Shown: positions 38,975 through 47,199, counted from the stretch's first letter. The stretch: 64,000 nucleotides of DNA from Haloarchaeobius sp. HME9146 (GCF_025399835.1 NZ_JAODVR010000001.1:496001-560000), one strand, 5' to 3'. Made by a program: numbers and translations. The notes: a model not told the origin generated them from the letters alone.

Positions 38975-39051
38975 GGTCGTCGTCGCGGTCGTCGGACAGC
39001 AACACCGCTCGCGGAGAACGAAGGCGCGAGGTGACTGCGGTGTTGCTTCAT
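38965..39051 (-). CDS. Arginine-rich 28-residue leader peptide upstream of argG
   Basis: MKQHRSHLAPSF... ends VRRPRRRPAR and a TAG stop. Six of the last nine residues are Arg, encoded CGA CGA, CGA CGA CGA and CGT; CGA looks uncommon in neighbouring genes by eye. The ATG lies 27-34 bases after a TATA box, so the mRNA should begin at or within a few bases of this codon, the normal arrangement for haloarchaeal leaderless translation. argG begins 87 bases after its stop. By analogy with bacterial attenuators, ribosome stalling at the Arg codons could report charged tRNA-Arg levels. Translation and regulation are inferred. Confidence 0.55.
   Translation of the reverse strand: MKQHRSHLAPSFSASGVAVRRPRRRPAR
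38998..39047 (-). promoter_or_regulatory. Long stem overlapping the argG leader ORF
   Basis: AGCAACACCGC (38998-39008) and GCGGTGTTGCT (39037-39047) are perfect 11-base inverted arms. They are extended by TCGCG (39009-39013) and CGCGA (39025-39029), with a 7-base bulge on one side. The structure covers codons 2-17 of the leader ORF, so a translating ribosome would melt it. As DNA it could also be an operator. Confidence 0.5.
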
Positions 39052-39077
39052 CGTACCCAGAGTTAGATTCACCTTGG

Positions 39078-39085
39078 TATTAAAA
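39078..39085 (-). promoter_or_regulatory. TATA box of the argG leader
   Basis: TTTTAATA on the minus strand, centred near 39082, predicts a transcript start at about 39052-39057, next to the ATG of the leader ORF (39051) and about 175 bases before argG. A weaker AT-rich palindrome, AGTTTCAAACT (38923-38933), is the only other promoter-like element before argG. Confidence 0.55.
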
Positions 39086-39148
39086 CCTTGTGGGGCAGCA
39101 AAAGTTACACGTGTGTGAGTGCCACGCACATTCTCGGTTTGGAACTGG

Positions 39149-39155
39149 TTTTATG
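39149..39155 (+). promoter_or_regulatory. TATA box of the small membrane protein gene
   Basis: TTTTATG lies 25-31 bases before the ATG at 39180. This selects that start and excludes the longer in-frame ORF from 39090. Confidence 0.45.
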
Positions 39156-39179
39156 TCCAGCCGACCCCCACGTTTTCGT

Positions 39180-39374
39180 ATGTTCGACAACCGTGCGGAC
39201 CTCGAAGTCGAGTCGTTGCTCCGTATCGTCCTGGTCCTGGTCGTCCTCTGGATCGCACTGGAGGTCGTGGGGGAGATAGTTGGCATCTTCGGCGCACTGC
39301 TCGGGCCGTTCCGGCCGCTGCTCGGGCTGGCCATCATCGTCCTCATCGTGCTGTGGCTGACCGACCGGCTCTGA
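39180..39374 (+). CDS. Small two-TM membrane protein
   Basis: 64 residues. A short acidic N-terminus (MFDNRADLEVESLLR) is followed by two hydrophobic segments separated by a short turn (GPFRPLLG). It is typical of small haloarchaeal membrane proteins of unknown role. The TATA box sets the start. It is divergent from the argG leader and 43 bases before the RNA-ligase-like gene. Confidence 0.65.
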   Translation: MFDNRADLEVESLLRIVLVLVVLWIALEVVGEIVGIFGALLGPFRPLLGLAIIVLIVLWLTDRL

Positions 39375-39417
39375 GCCGGACCGTCACGCTCTTTTCGCTC
39401 GCTGGCAGAATACGACC

Positions 39418-39918
39418 GTGTACAGCGTCAACGTCCCGGTCCCCGGGTCGGTCGCCCGCCTCGCCAGCGACCTCCATCCCTTCTTACTCGATTTCGACCG
39501 GGTGCGAGAGGACTACACGCTCCTCGCCAAGCGCATCGGCGACCCCGAGCACTTCTCCGTGCGCGAGCACGAGGTCCGGCGGGCCCTGCACGGCCAGCCA
39601 GCCTTCGAGGTGCAGGTGACCGGCCTCGGTTGCTTCGAGCAGCCCACGAAAGGCACTGCCCCGGTCGTCTACTTCGAGGTCGAGAGTCCCGGCCTGCTGG
39701 ACCTGCACGAGCGCCTCGTCGACGAGTTCGGGGCCATCGGTGGGCTGGAGGGCGAAGACTACGTCCCGCACGTCACCATCGCCCGCGACGCCCCGCAGTC
39801 GGCCGCCGATAGGCTGCTGGAGCAAGACATCGAGCCGGTGACGTGGACGGTCAATCAGTTAGAAATCTTCGACTCGCGGTACCGGGAGGTGGCGGCGAGG
39901 ATCAGTCTCCCAGCCTGA
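39418..39918 (+). CDS. 2H phosphoesterase/2'-5' RNA ligase-like protein
   Basis: 166 residues beginning MYSVNVPVPGSVARLASDLHP (GTG start). The second catalytic motif is clear: PHVTIAR with HVTI at 118-121. The first His-x-Thr motif expected of LigT-like enzymes is not obvious; the aligned position may be DYTL (32-35), where Tyr replaces His, or HFS at 45-47. The family handles 2',3'-cyclic or 2'-5' RNA ends. If the first His is truly missing, the enzyme may be inactive or altered. Confidence 0.72.
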   Translation: MYSVNVPVPGSVARLASDLHPFLLDFDRVREDYTLLAKRIGDPEHFSVREHEVRRALHGQPAFEVQVTGLGCFEQPTKGTAPVVYFEVESPGLLDLHERLVDEFGAIGGLEGEDYVPHVTIARDAPQSAADRLLEQDIEPVTWTVNQLEIFDSRYREVAARISLPA

Positions 39919-39990
39919 ATCGCGGGTTTTTCTCGAACCACCCGGCGCGCGCTGAAGAGCGTGCCGAACGCTAGTGAGGCCGCGAGTTGA

Positions 39991-40095
39991 GGGCGTGCGA
40001 GGGATGAGGACCGCAGTGGAGCAGCGCGGAACGAGGACCGCAATTGGCTGGGGAGGCTGTGGTGTGGTGCTGTGCGGGGCGGTAGCGGTTTCCAT
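39991..40095 (+). repeat. Dispersed intergenic repeat, copy A
   Basis: The copy runs from GTGCGAGGGATGAGGACCG through AATTGGCTGGGGAGGCTGTG to GGTTTCCAT. It shares its two conserved blocks with copies at 50097, 55035 and 57074. It lies in the 271-base gap between convergent genes; the rest of the gap holds nothing recognised. The minus strand reads METATAPH...PPQPIAVLV...VLIPR in the frame kept by all four copies. Confidence 0.7.
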
Positions 40096-40189
40096 TTCCG
40101 CCAGCGCGAGTGAACTGCTCGTCGTCACAGCTGCTCTCGGTTCACGCAGCGTCACTCATCACGAACGACCCAACGCTCGGAACTGATTC

Positions 40190-42376
40190 TCATGGCGTCG
40201 GCGGCGGCCCGTCGTACGCCTCCATGTCCTGGTAGAAGTTCATCATCGCGAACTTCAGCTTCTCGGGCTTGATGTCCAGCATCTCGTCGCGCTCCTCGGC
40301 CGGGAACGTATCTCGAACACTGTACTTGCCCATTTCGCCCTTGCTTCGTGCCGTGTATCGCTCGTCCAGCAGCACCCGGACCCCGAAGTCGTCCGGCGAG
40401 CGAATCACCCGTCCGAGCGCCTGTCGCGTCTTGCGAACCGTGGGAATCTCGACCGCGTACTTCCAGCCGGGGTCCTTGTCGGTCGGCCGGCCGAACGCCT
40501 TGCCATACGCTTGCTGGACCGCCTCGGCCCGGTCATCCAGATGCGGATACGGCACACCCAGCACCGCCACGGTCCGGGCGTCGTCGCCGTCGAAGCTCAC
40601 CCCCTCTGCCAACGTTCCCCACAGAGATGTGAGCAAGACTGCATCGTCGTCGCTGGTGAAGTCCTCGCGCAGGTCCTCGGCGCTGACGCCGGCCTTGTCG
40701 AGGTACACCGTCGTATCGCCGTGTTTGCGCAGGTGGGCGGCGTAGCGCGCTGCTTCCGAGTAGTTCGGCGTGAACACGAGCGTGTTGCCGGGGGTGAACC
40801 GGACCACGTCGTGCAGGGTGTCGCCGACCTCCTTCTGGACCGTGGGGTCGTCCCTGGCGCTGGCGAACAGCGCGGGCGTCGAGACGGCGTAGGTCCGGCG
40901 TTTCTCCGGCGGGAACTGCAGGCCGTAGGCCATGTTCACCGGGTTGGTGAGGCCGAGCACGTCCTCGGTGACGTGGAACGGCCTGAGCGTGGCGCTCATC
41001 AGCACGGTCGCGTGGACCTCCTCGAACAGTTCCTTCGTGACCTCCTGTGGGATGCAGGTGTAGAGTTCGGCTCTCCCGTACACCTCGTCGGTTCCCTGGT
41101 CCCGGCGGACCGAGGCCACCGGATGCAGGCCCTCCTGGGTGCCCTCGCGCATCCACGCGCCGACGAAGGTGGCGGCCTGCAGCGTCTGGCACTCCTGCCG
41201 GGTGGTCGCCTCGCCGTTCTTGTACGCCTCCTCGTACCGGTCGTCGAGTTCCTTCCCGAGCATCACCGCAGCCTCCAGGTCGGCCTTGTAGTCCAGCCCG
41301 TCGTACTGCTGCTGGAGGAACTCCATCGTCAGGTCGTCCCGCCCCGATTCGTTCGCGACCGCGACGTCCTCCCAGTCGTCGCCGACCTGCTCGCGCTCGC
41401 CGAAGGAGAACGAGTCCTCGTACACCTCGACCAGGGCGTCGCGGTAGGCCCGCAGGACCGTCTCGGCGCGCGTTGCCCGTGAGTCCTCGCTCTCGTCGAG
41501 TTCCTCTAATGCCTGGTCGAGCGTCTGCTCGGTGAGGGTGCGAGTCGCGTGGTCCCGGGCCGCCCCCTCGACGTTGTGCGCCTCGTCGAACACCGTGATG
41601 ACGTCCTCGGGGTCCCGCCCGAGCCACCGGAAGAACTGCTCGCGGATCATCGGGTCGAGCAGGTGGTGGTAGTTCGCGACCACGAGGTCGACGCCCTCCA
41701 TCCCGTCCTTCAGCAGCTCGTACCCGCACATCGTCTGCTGGTGGGCGTACTCGTACACGTCGTCGGGCGTGCGCACGTCGTCGAACAGCCACTGGTAGAA
41801 CTCCTCGGTATTGCCAGTGAGGTTGTTCCGGTAGTGGTCACAGACGTTCTTCTCCTCGCTGATGGACTCGGCGCGCTGGCTCACCGCGTCGAGTTCGTCG
41901 ACCACGGCCTCGCGCGCCTCGGCGGCCTTCTCCTCGCCCTCCTGGGCCGCCGACAGCAGTTCGCGCTCGCGGTCGCGCAGCTGGGCCGCCTCCATGCGCG
42001 CGTCGACCAGTTCGCGGGTGTTGTCCCGCAGCACCTGGCACTCCTCGTAACCCACGTCGATGTGGCACATCGAGGCCTTGCCCTTGAACACCACGGCGCG
42101 AATCGGCTCGTGTTTCGTGATGGCGCGGGCCTCCTGCACGAACTGGCGCATCTGCTGGTGGACGTCGGTCGTGATGACGACCGTCTTCCCCGTCTCGCGT
42201 GCGTACTCCAGCGCTGGGACGAGCGCCGACAGCGTCTTCCCCGTCCCACAGGCCCCCTCAAACAGCACGTCTTGGCCCCGTTCGAGCGAGGTGTGGATGC
42301 GGTCCATCGCCTCGCCCTGGTTCTCGTAGGGCTCGTCGTAGGGGAAGAAGCGGAGATACGCGTTGACCTCGGACAC
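40190..42376 (-). CDS. XPD/DinG-type DNA helicase with probable Fe-S cluster
   Basis: 728 residues of superfamily 2. Walker A is EGACGTGKT (GACGTGKT 41-48), Walker B is VFDEAH (264-267), and C-terminal helicase motifs include LGVPYP and RQALGRVIRSPDDFG. Four cysteines at 104, 113, 179 and 217 lie where XPD-like helicases hold a 4Fe-4S cluster, although the spacing is widened by a coiled-coil insertion (about 120-170). It is a 5'-3' helicase in repair or replication-stress response. The GTG at 42376 is chosen because upstream codons read as non-coding. Confidence 0.9.
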   Translation of the reverse strand: MSEVNAYLRFFPYDEPYENQGEAMDRIHTSLERGQDVLFEGACGTGKTLSALVPALEYARETGKTVVITTDVHQQMRQFVQEARAITKHEPIRAVVFKGKASMCHIDVGYEECQVLRDNTRELVDARMEAAQLRDRERELLSAAQEGEEKAAEAREAVVDELDAVSQRAESISEEKNVCDHYRNNLTGNTEEFYQWLFDDVRTPDDVYEYAHQQTMCGYELLKDGMEGVDLVVANYHHLLDPMIREQFFRWLGRDPEDVITVFDEAHNVEGAARDHATRTLTEQTLDQALEELDESEDSRATRAETVLRAYRDALVEVYEDSFSFGEREQVGDDWEDVAVANESGRDDLTMEFLQQQYDGLDYKADLEAAVMLGKELDDRYEEAYKNGEATTRQECQTLQAATFVGAWMREGTQEGLHPVASVRRDQGTDEVYGRAELYTCIPQEVTKELFEEVHATVLMSATLRPFHVTEDVLGLTNPVNMAYGLQFPPEKRRTYAVSTPALFASARDDPTVQKEVGDTLHDVVRFTPGNTLVFTPNYSEAARYAAHLRKHGDTTVYLDKAGVSAEDLREDFTSDDDAVLLTSLWGTLAEGVSFDGDDARTVAVLGVPYPHLDDRAEAVQQAYGKAFGRPTDKDPGWKYAVEIPTVRKTRQALGRVIRSPDDFGVRVLLDERYTARSKGEMGKYSVRDTFPAEERDEMLDIKPEKLKFAMMNFYQDMEAYDGPPPTP

Positions 42377-42494
42377 ACCGTGTGATTGCCCGTTCTCGGT
42401 CAAAAGGGTTCGGCTGCTCGCTCCGGGTGGGGTGGTCCACCTTGATGAATTCGGGTGTAGTGATAAGGTAACAAGTAACATAGTTGTCCCTGTC

Positions 42495-42674
42495 ATGCCG
42501 ATTCCGGGATACGACATCGACGACCTCGACGACGACCTCCGCGAGCGCATCGAGGAGAAGAAACTGGACGACCTCCTGACGGACGAGGACCGACAGCGGT
42601 TGAAAGACGGCGAGAGCCTGCTCGACATCCTCTCGGAAGAGGACATCCAGCGGCTCCTGACTGACGACGACTGA
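42495..42674 (+). CDS. Small acidic protein, hypothetical
   Basis: 59 residues, highly charged and mostly helical: MPIPGYDIDDLDDDLRERIEEK with a repeated LLTDEDRQRLKDG / ILSEEDIQRLLTDDD pattern. I recognise no family. The spacing between divergent dinG-like and convergent protease genes, together with normal codon bias, supports a real gene. Confidence 0.6.
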   Translation: MPIPGYDIDDLDDDLRERIEEKKLDDLLTDEDRQRLKDGESLLDILSEEDIQRLLTDDD

Positions 42675-42693
42675 AACAGCTGTTTTCGCGGGC

Positions 42694-44019
42694 TCAGAGG
42701 CCGATTTCCTTGAGCGCGCCGTACGGGTTCAGGAACCCTGCGCCGTAGTACGCCTTGTCGTAGTCTTCGGGCATCCACGCGGTCCGCGTGAGGATGCTCT
42801 CGACCTGGTTCGCGTTGAGCGACGAATCCTCGCCCTTCAGCAGGGCGACTGCGCCCGCGACCTGCGGGGCGGCCATGGAGGTGCCCGCAGCCCAGCCGTA
42901 CCCGCCCGGAACGGTACTGAGAACGAGGTCGTACCACCAGCCGGGGACCTCGTTCGCTGCTGCTGCCAGGTCCGCGTCCCCACCGGGTGCAGCGAGGGTG
43001 ATTGCGTTGGTCCCGTAGTTGGTATAGAACGACGGCGAGTGCGCGGGCTGTTCCATCCCGGTGTCGCCCCACCCGAACCCGATGGGGCCGGTCGCCGCCA
43101 CGGAGAGCGCCTGTGCGCCCTCGTTCGGGAGGCTGATAGCCGAGAAGCAGTCGACGGAACCGTCCTCGTTCTCGAAACAGATGCGGCCGTCGTGCTGGAG
43201 GTCCGACGTGTCGTTCCCTGCCGAGATGACGAGGAGCGTGCCCATGCTGTTCGCCCACGTCATCACTCGGTTGAGCGTCTGCCCGTAGAACGGACCAAGA
43301 CCTTCTCGCGGAACGGGATACGCACCGAGGCTGAGGTTCGCCACGTCGCTTCCGATGTCCGCGGCGTAGACGATGGCCGCGAGGATGTCCGCGAAGGACG
43401 CGCCAGGGCCGGTCGAGAAGACGCGACAGTCGACGAGTTCAGCCTCGGGTGCCACGCCGACGACACCCATCTCGTTGTTGGCTGTCGCGGCCGCGATTCC
43501 AGCGACGTGGGTGCCGTGGTAGCCGCCTGCAGGTACTCCTTTCCCCAGCTCGTCGCCGGTGAAGTTCTTTGATTCTTCAACGTTCACGGTCAGGTCCTCG
43601 TGACTGGCGTCGATACCCGAGTCGATGATGGCGATCCGTGCGCCCTCACCCTTGCACATGTCGTGGACCTCGGGCATGTCCATCGCCTGCTTGTCCCACT
43701 GGAGACCGTACAATGGGTCGTCGTAGCCCGCCACCGCCGTCGTATCGATGTGCTCGACCGCCGGCAGGTCGAGCTGCATCTCGATATCGGGCGCGTACGT
43801 CCCGAGCCGTCGTACGTCTCGCTCCTGTCCTTCAACCACGGCGAGTCCAACCTGCGAAAGGTCGTGGACGACGTCCACCTTCCCGAGTCGCGCGTTCGGT
43901 TTGAGGTCGACGATGTAGCGTGTCGCTGATTCGCGTGCGGTGACGGTCCCGGATGCAGCGATGCCGCCGAGCACTGCCCCACTGACTGTTAGAAATTCAC
44001 GTCGGTTGAAACGAGTCAT
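42694..44019 (-). CDS. Secreted subtilisin-like serine protease (halolysin type)
   Basis: 441 residues. The Tat signal is FNRREFLTVSGAVLGGI, cut near TARE. An inhibitor-like propeptide runs to about residue 110. The S8 catalytic triad is complete: Asp133 (IIDSGID), His168 (HGTHVAG) and Ser381 (GTSMAAP), with oxyanion Asn269 (ISAGND). Folded export through Tat is usual for haloarchaeal exoenzymes. Unlike classic halolysins there is no long C-terminal extension. The ATG at 44019 follows an in-frame GTG and is preferred. Confidence 0.94.
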   Translation of the reverse strand: MTRFNRREFLTVSGAVLGGIAASGTVTARESATRYIVDLKPNARLGKVDVVHDLSQVGLAVVEGQERDVRRLGTYAPDIEMQLDLPAVEHIDTTAVAGYDDPLYGLQWDKQAMDMPEVHDMCKGEGARIAIIDSGIDASHEDLTVNVEESKNFTGDELGKGVPAGGYHGTHVAGIAAATANNEMGVVGVAPEAELVDCRVFSTGPGASFADILAAIVYAADIGSDVANLSLGAYPVPREGLGPFYGQTLNRVMTWANSMGTLLVISAGNDTSDLQHDGRICFENEDGSVDCFSAISLPNEGAQALSVAATGPIGFGWGDTGMEQPAHSPSFYTNYGTNAITLAAPGGDADLAAAANEVPGWWYDLVLSTVPGGYGWAAGTSMAAPQVAGAVALLKGEDSSLNANQVESILTRTAWMPEDYDKAYYGAGFLNPYGALKEIGL

Positions 44020-44148
44020 CACTTCGCATCGAGGGTGGGAACCATCTAAGCTAATGACTCGTTCTCTGAGAGTAGACCCTGCCTAGCCGTCGAGTAGGGT
44101 GACGATACCTATGGTGATGTAGAAAGCTAGTAACCGATTGCTAGCACG

Positions 44149-45107
44149 TCACACTGCTGCCGTGTCCTTCAGTTCCGGCTCGATGTACACCTTCTTGATG
44201 CGGTCGTCGGAGGCCTGTATCTCCTCTTCGATGGCGGTGATGGTGTCGTCGATGGCTTCGGTGTCCATGTCCGCATCGAAGGCCACGTCGGCGGTGACGA
44301 TGGCGCGGCCGGGGCCGAAGTAGACCGTCCGGAAGTCCTCGACCTTCGTGACGCCGGTGGACCGGCGGACGATGTCACGGAGCGGGTTCTCGGCCTCGTC
44401 GGAGAGTGACTCACCGAGCAGGAGGCGCTTGTTCTCCCACGCCAGCGCGATGGCGAAGCCCATCAGCATGAGGCCGATGAGAAACGCGGAGATGGCGTCG
44501 TAGATGCCGTTGCCGGTGATTCGCGAGAGGTAGATACCGACCAGTGCGATGGCGGCCCCGCCCAGGGCGATGGCGTCCTCGGTCAGGGCCGTCAGCGTCG
44601 TCACGTCGCTGGTCTTCCGGAACGCCTCGCGGAACCCCGACCAGTTGTGCTTCTCTATCTGGAGCTTCATCGCCTTGTACGCCTTCGCGAACGCGTAGGT
44701 CTCGAAGACGATGGCACCGATGAGGACCGCGTAGCTCACCCAGATGCCGGGGAACTCGTAGCCTGCGACGTTGACCAGCCCGAGTTCGGGGGTTTCGGGT
44801 GGAGGATCGCGTGGTAGCCGTGCTTGGCGGACTCCCAGCCCGCGATACCGAACAGGAGCACGCTGACGAGGAACGCGTAGAAGAACTGTGCCTTCCCGTA
44901 GCCGAAGGGGTGGCTCCGGGTCGCTTCCTTGCCGGAGTAGCGGATGCCGAAGAGGAGGAAGACCTGGTTCCCGGTGTCGGAGATGGAGTGATACGTCTCG
45001 GACAGCATCGCCGGACTCCCGGTGATGCTGAACCCGATGAACTTCAGAATCGCGATCGCGCCGTTAGCGATGAGCGCCGCGATAACGACAGACTTGCTTG
45101 AGGCCAT
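44149..45107 (-). pseudogene. Cation diffusion facilitator (CDF) transporter, frameshifted
   Basis: Two overlapping reading frames together make one CDF protein of about 319 residues. The N-terminal part (45107 down to about 44793) has TM1-TM3 with SETYHSISDTGNQVFLLFG, where the metal-site His/Asp lie. The C-terminal part holds TM4-6 and the cytoplasmic domain (FGPGRAIVTADVAFDADMD). The frame breaks in a run of five C on the minus strand (44788-44792); six C would restore ...HPKPPELGLVNVAGYEF. CDF proteins export Zn2+, Mn2+ or Fe2+. It is either a true one-base deletion or a sequencing error. Confidence 0.85.
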
Positions 45108-45130
45108 CAAATAGGTGCGCGAGGGCCAGT

Positions 45131-45147
45131 AAAAAAGCGTTTCCGCT
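45131..45147 (-). terminator. GNRA hairpin plus U6 terminator
   Basis: On the minus strand AGCG-GAAA-CGCT is followed by six T, directly after the stop of the 45151 gene. It looks like a compact intrinsic terminator. The T-run also sits 24-29 bases before the CDF start at 45107 and so may serve as that gene's TATA element. Confidence 0.5.
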
Positions 45148-45150
45148 CTC

Positions 45151-45708
45151 CTACGCTGATACGTACTCCCAGGTGCTGCCGTCCTCGCCGGGGCCGGTCA
45201 CGCCGGGCAGACGGGGGAGCCGCGGGCGCAGGAACGACCACCAGGCCTCGGCGTCGTCGTAGCCGGCCCGGTACTTCGGGAACACCTCCATCTTGAACTC
45301 GCGGTCGGTGACGGTGCCCTCCTCGGCGAGGTGGTCCCACGCGGCGCGGACCGCGTCCCGACGCCAGTCGATCATCATCTCGCTCACACCGGGCACGTCC
45401 ATCTCGGCGACGGCCTCGTCGACGGCCTCCTCGCGGGCCGTCTCCGGGTCGACGTTCGCCGGTGTCCCGTGCAGCGATGCGGGGGCGAAGTAGGCGGTCA
45501 GCGTCGCGTCTCCGTCGGTCAGTTCCTTCGCCCGTAGGTCACCCCCCTCGACGAGGCCGTCGAGGATATCGACGACGACCTCGGACGAGACGTCCGTCTC
45601 GGCGGCGACCTCGGTCGCGGTCCGGGGCGCAGCGTCGTCGAACGTGGCGAGGACGACCGCGTCCGCGACGGCCCGGTGATTCTCTTGGCGCTCGCGCTCT
45701 TTCGACAT
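45151..45708 (-). CDS. Winged-helix-like protein, hypothetical
   Basis: 185 residues. The N-terminal 75 residues (VLATFDDAAPRTATEVAAET, then VVVDILDGLVEGGDL) read as a winged helix-turn-helix. The C-terminus is a helical, Trp-rich domain (DWRRDAVRAAWDHL, AWWSFLRPRLPRL) of unknown role. It may be a regulator. The ATG at 45708 is chosen as the first ATG inside conserved-looking sequence. Confidence 0.65.
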   Translation of the reverse strand: MSKERERQENHRAVADAVVLATFDDAAPRTATEVAAETDVSSEVVVDILDGLVEGGDLRAKELTDGDATLTAYFAPASLHGTPANVDPETAREEAVDEAVAEMDVPGVSEMMIDWRRDAVRAAWDHLAEEGTVTDREFKMEVFPKYRAGYDDAEAWWSFLRPRLPRLPGVTGPGEDGSTWEYVSA

Positions 45709-45788
45709 ATGTGCACATACTGGGGGGACCCCCAAATCCGTTTTTGTCCGTCGAAAATCACGTCACCCCTCGCGTCGTAGTGCTGGCC

Positions 45789-46322
45789 ATGCTCGTTATC
45801 TGCTCTGATTCGCATGCCAGGACGGGGCACGCCCTCGCTGGCCGGTCTCTCGAGGCGGTCCGAGAGGCCGACCTCGTGGTCCACGCCGGAGATTTCACTA
45901 CGCCAACAGTTCTCGACGCCTTTCGCGAGGAGGCCGACCGGCTGCTCGCGGTCCACGGCAACGCGGACGGGCAAGCCGTGCGAGACCGACTCCCGACAGC
46001 GCGGGTGTTCGAGCACGCGGGGTTCACCATCGCGGTCACGCACCGGCGCAACGGCGGGGACCTCGGCCTGCGGATGTTCGGCCGCGAGAAGGGCGCGGAC
46101 CTCGTCGTCTCCGGGCACACACATCGCCCGCGATTCGTCGAGACTCAGGACATCTGTCTGTTGAATCCGGGGAGTCACGCCCAGCCGCGAGGGAACCGGC
46201 CGGCACACGCCGAACTCGAAGCGACGGCCGACGGGCTCTCGGGAGAACTGGTTCAGCCCGACGGGACCGTCATCGAACGATTCGTGGTCCCGTCGGATGG
46301 CGCGCGTGAGAGTCAGCAGTGA
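45789..46322 (+). CDS. YfcE/MJ0936-type metallophosphoesterase
   Basis: A 177-residue calcineurin-like phosphoesterase. Metal ligands lie in VICSDSHA (DxH), HAGDF (GD), VHGNAD (GNxD), AVTH and SGHTHRPR (GHTH). Such enzymes are phosphodiesterases of broad specificity. The ATG at 45789 starts MLVICSDSHA, the usual position for this family. It is divergent from the 45151 gene. Confidence 0.9.
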   Translation: MLVICSDSHARTGHALAGRSLEAVREADLVVHAGDFTTPTVLDAFREEADRLLAVHGNADGQAVRDRLPTARVFEHAGFTIAVTHRRNGGDLGLRMFGREKGADLVVSGHTHRPRFVETQDICLLNPGSHAQPRGNRPAHAELEATADGLSGELVQPDGTVIERFVVPSDGARESQQ

Positions 46323-46506
46323 AAGCGGGGACAGGGCGACGGGTGCCGCTGTCGGGACGACCCGACCCCGGGCGGCTGTGTCATGACGGGTGGAGGGCCG
46401 AAGTCCCGGGGTGCACCTCTACCTACAGACTACCTTTCAAAATAGATACCGTATACTCAAACGTGTATTTTACTTACGAGACCGGTGAAACCGTGGGTTC
46501 GTCGGA

Positions 46507-47199
46507 TTACTGGTTCTCGGTGTACCAGTAGGCGAACCCGGCGGCGAGGACGATGGCCCCGCCGAGGAAGAACGCGAGGCCCGGTGAGACGGCGGCTGCG
46601 GCGGTGTCCGCGGCGGCACCGGCGGCCTGTGTGGTCGTCTCGACGGCGGTCGTCGTCGTCCCGGTCGTGTTGTTCGCGTTGCCGGCGACCGGCTGCGTGC
46701 TCGGGCCCGGTGCGGGTGCCCCGGTGGGGGCGCTCTCGCCACCGAAGAAGTTGGCGAGACCGTCGCCGAGGAACTCCTGTACGGCGACGGCACCGAGTGC
46801 GAGCAGTCCGAACGCACCGAGCAGGCGCGAGAGGGCGGTCTTCAGCCCGGTCGACTCCTTTGTGCCACCAGCGAAGACGACCAGTGGCTGGTTCGAGGGG
46901 GCGTACACCTTCATCTCGCGCCCCTTCGCGGAGTAGGCCGTATCGACGACCTCGATGATGTCCGCGTCTTCGAGCTTCTCCAGGTGGTACTGTGTGTTCT
47001 GGAGCGAGGTGTCGACGGCGTCGGCGAGCTTCGACGGGGTCGCAGGCTCGTCGTGGAGGGCCGTCAGTAGTTGGCGGGCGGTCGAGGAGGACAACGCCCC
47101 GATGAGGTCGTCGGCGTCGTCACTGTCGAGGCCGATGACACGTGGTTCTGCGTCGTCAGCCGCCGACGTGTCCGGAGTGGAGGGCAACAGGTCGGCCAT
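46507..47199 (-). CDS. Membrane-anchored ArsR-type HTH protein
   Basis: 230 residues. A winged helix-turn-helix of ArsR type occupies about 30-100 (SSSTARQLLTALHDEPATPS, then NTQYHLEKLEDADII). It is followed by a transmembrane segment (LLGAFGLLALGAVAVQEFL), a Thr/Pro/Gly-rich extracytoplasmic linker (about 150-205) and a second TM near the C-terminus. This arrangement suggests a DNA-binding domain tethered to the membrane, perhaps sensing outside signals through the linker. It is divergent from 47297. Confidence 0.82.
   Translation of the reverse strand: MADLLPSTPDTSAADDAEPRVIGLDSDDADDLIGALSSSTARQLLTALHDEPATPSKLADAVDTSLQNTQYHLEKLEDADIIEVVDTAYSAKGREMKVYAPSNQPLVVFAGGTKESTGLKTALSRLLGAFGLLALGAVAVQEFLGDGLANFFGGESAPTGAPAPGPSTQPVAGNANNTTGTTTTAVETTTQAAGAAADTAAAAVSPGLAFFLGGAIVLAAGFAYWYTENQ

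Noticed and set aside
40190-43258. 1022-codon version of the helicase gene
   Set aside because: The first ~290 codons run through the 42495 gene and the protease gene and are Arg/Ser-rich; helicase conservation begins at GTG 42376.
46319-46531. 70-codon plus-strand ORF after the phosphoesterase
   Set aside because: Overlaps the end of the convergent HTH gene, uses atypical codons and spans the AT-rich island; no motif.
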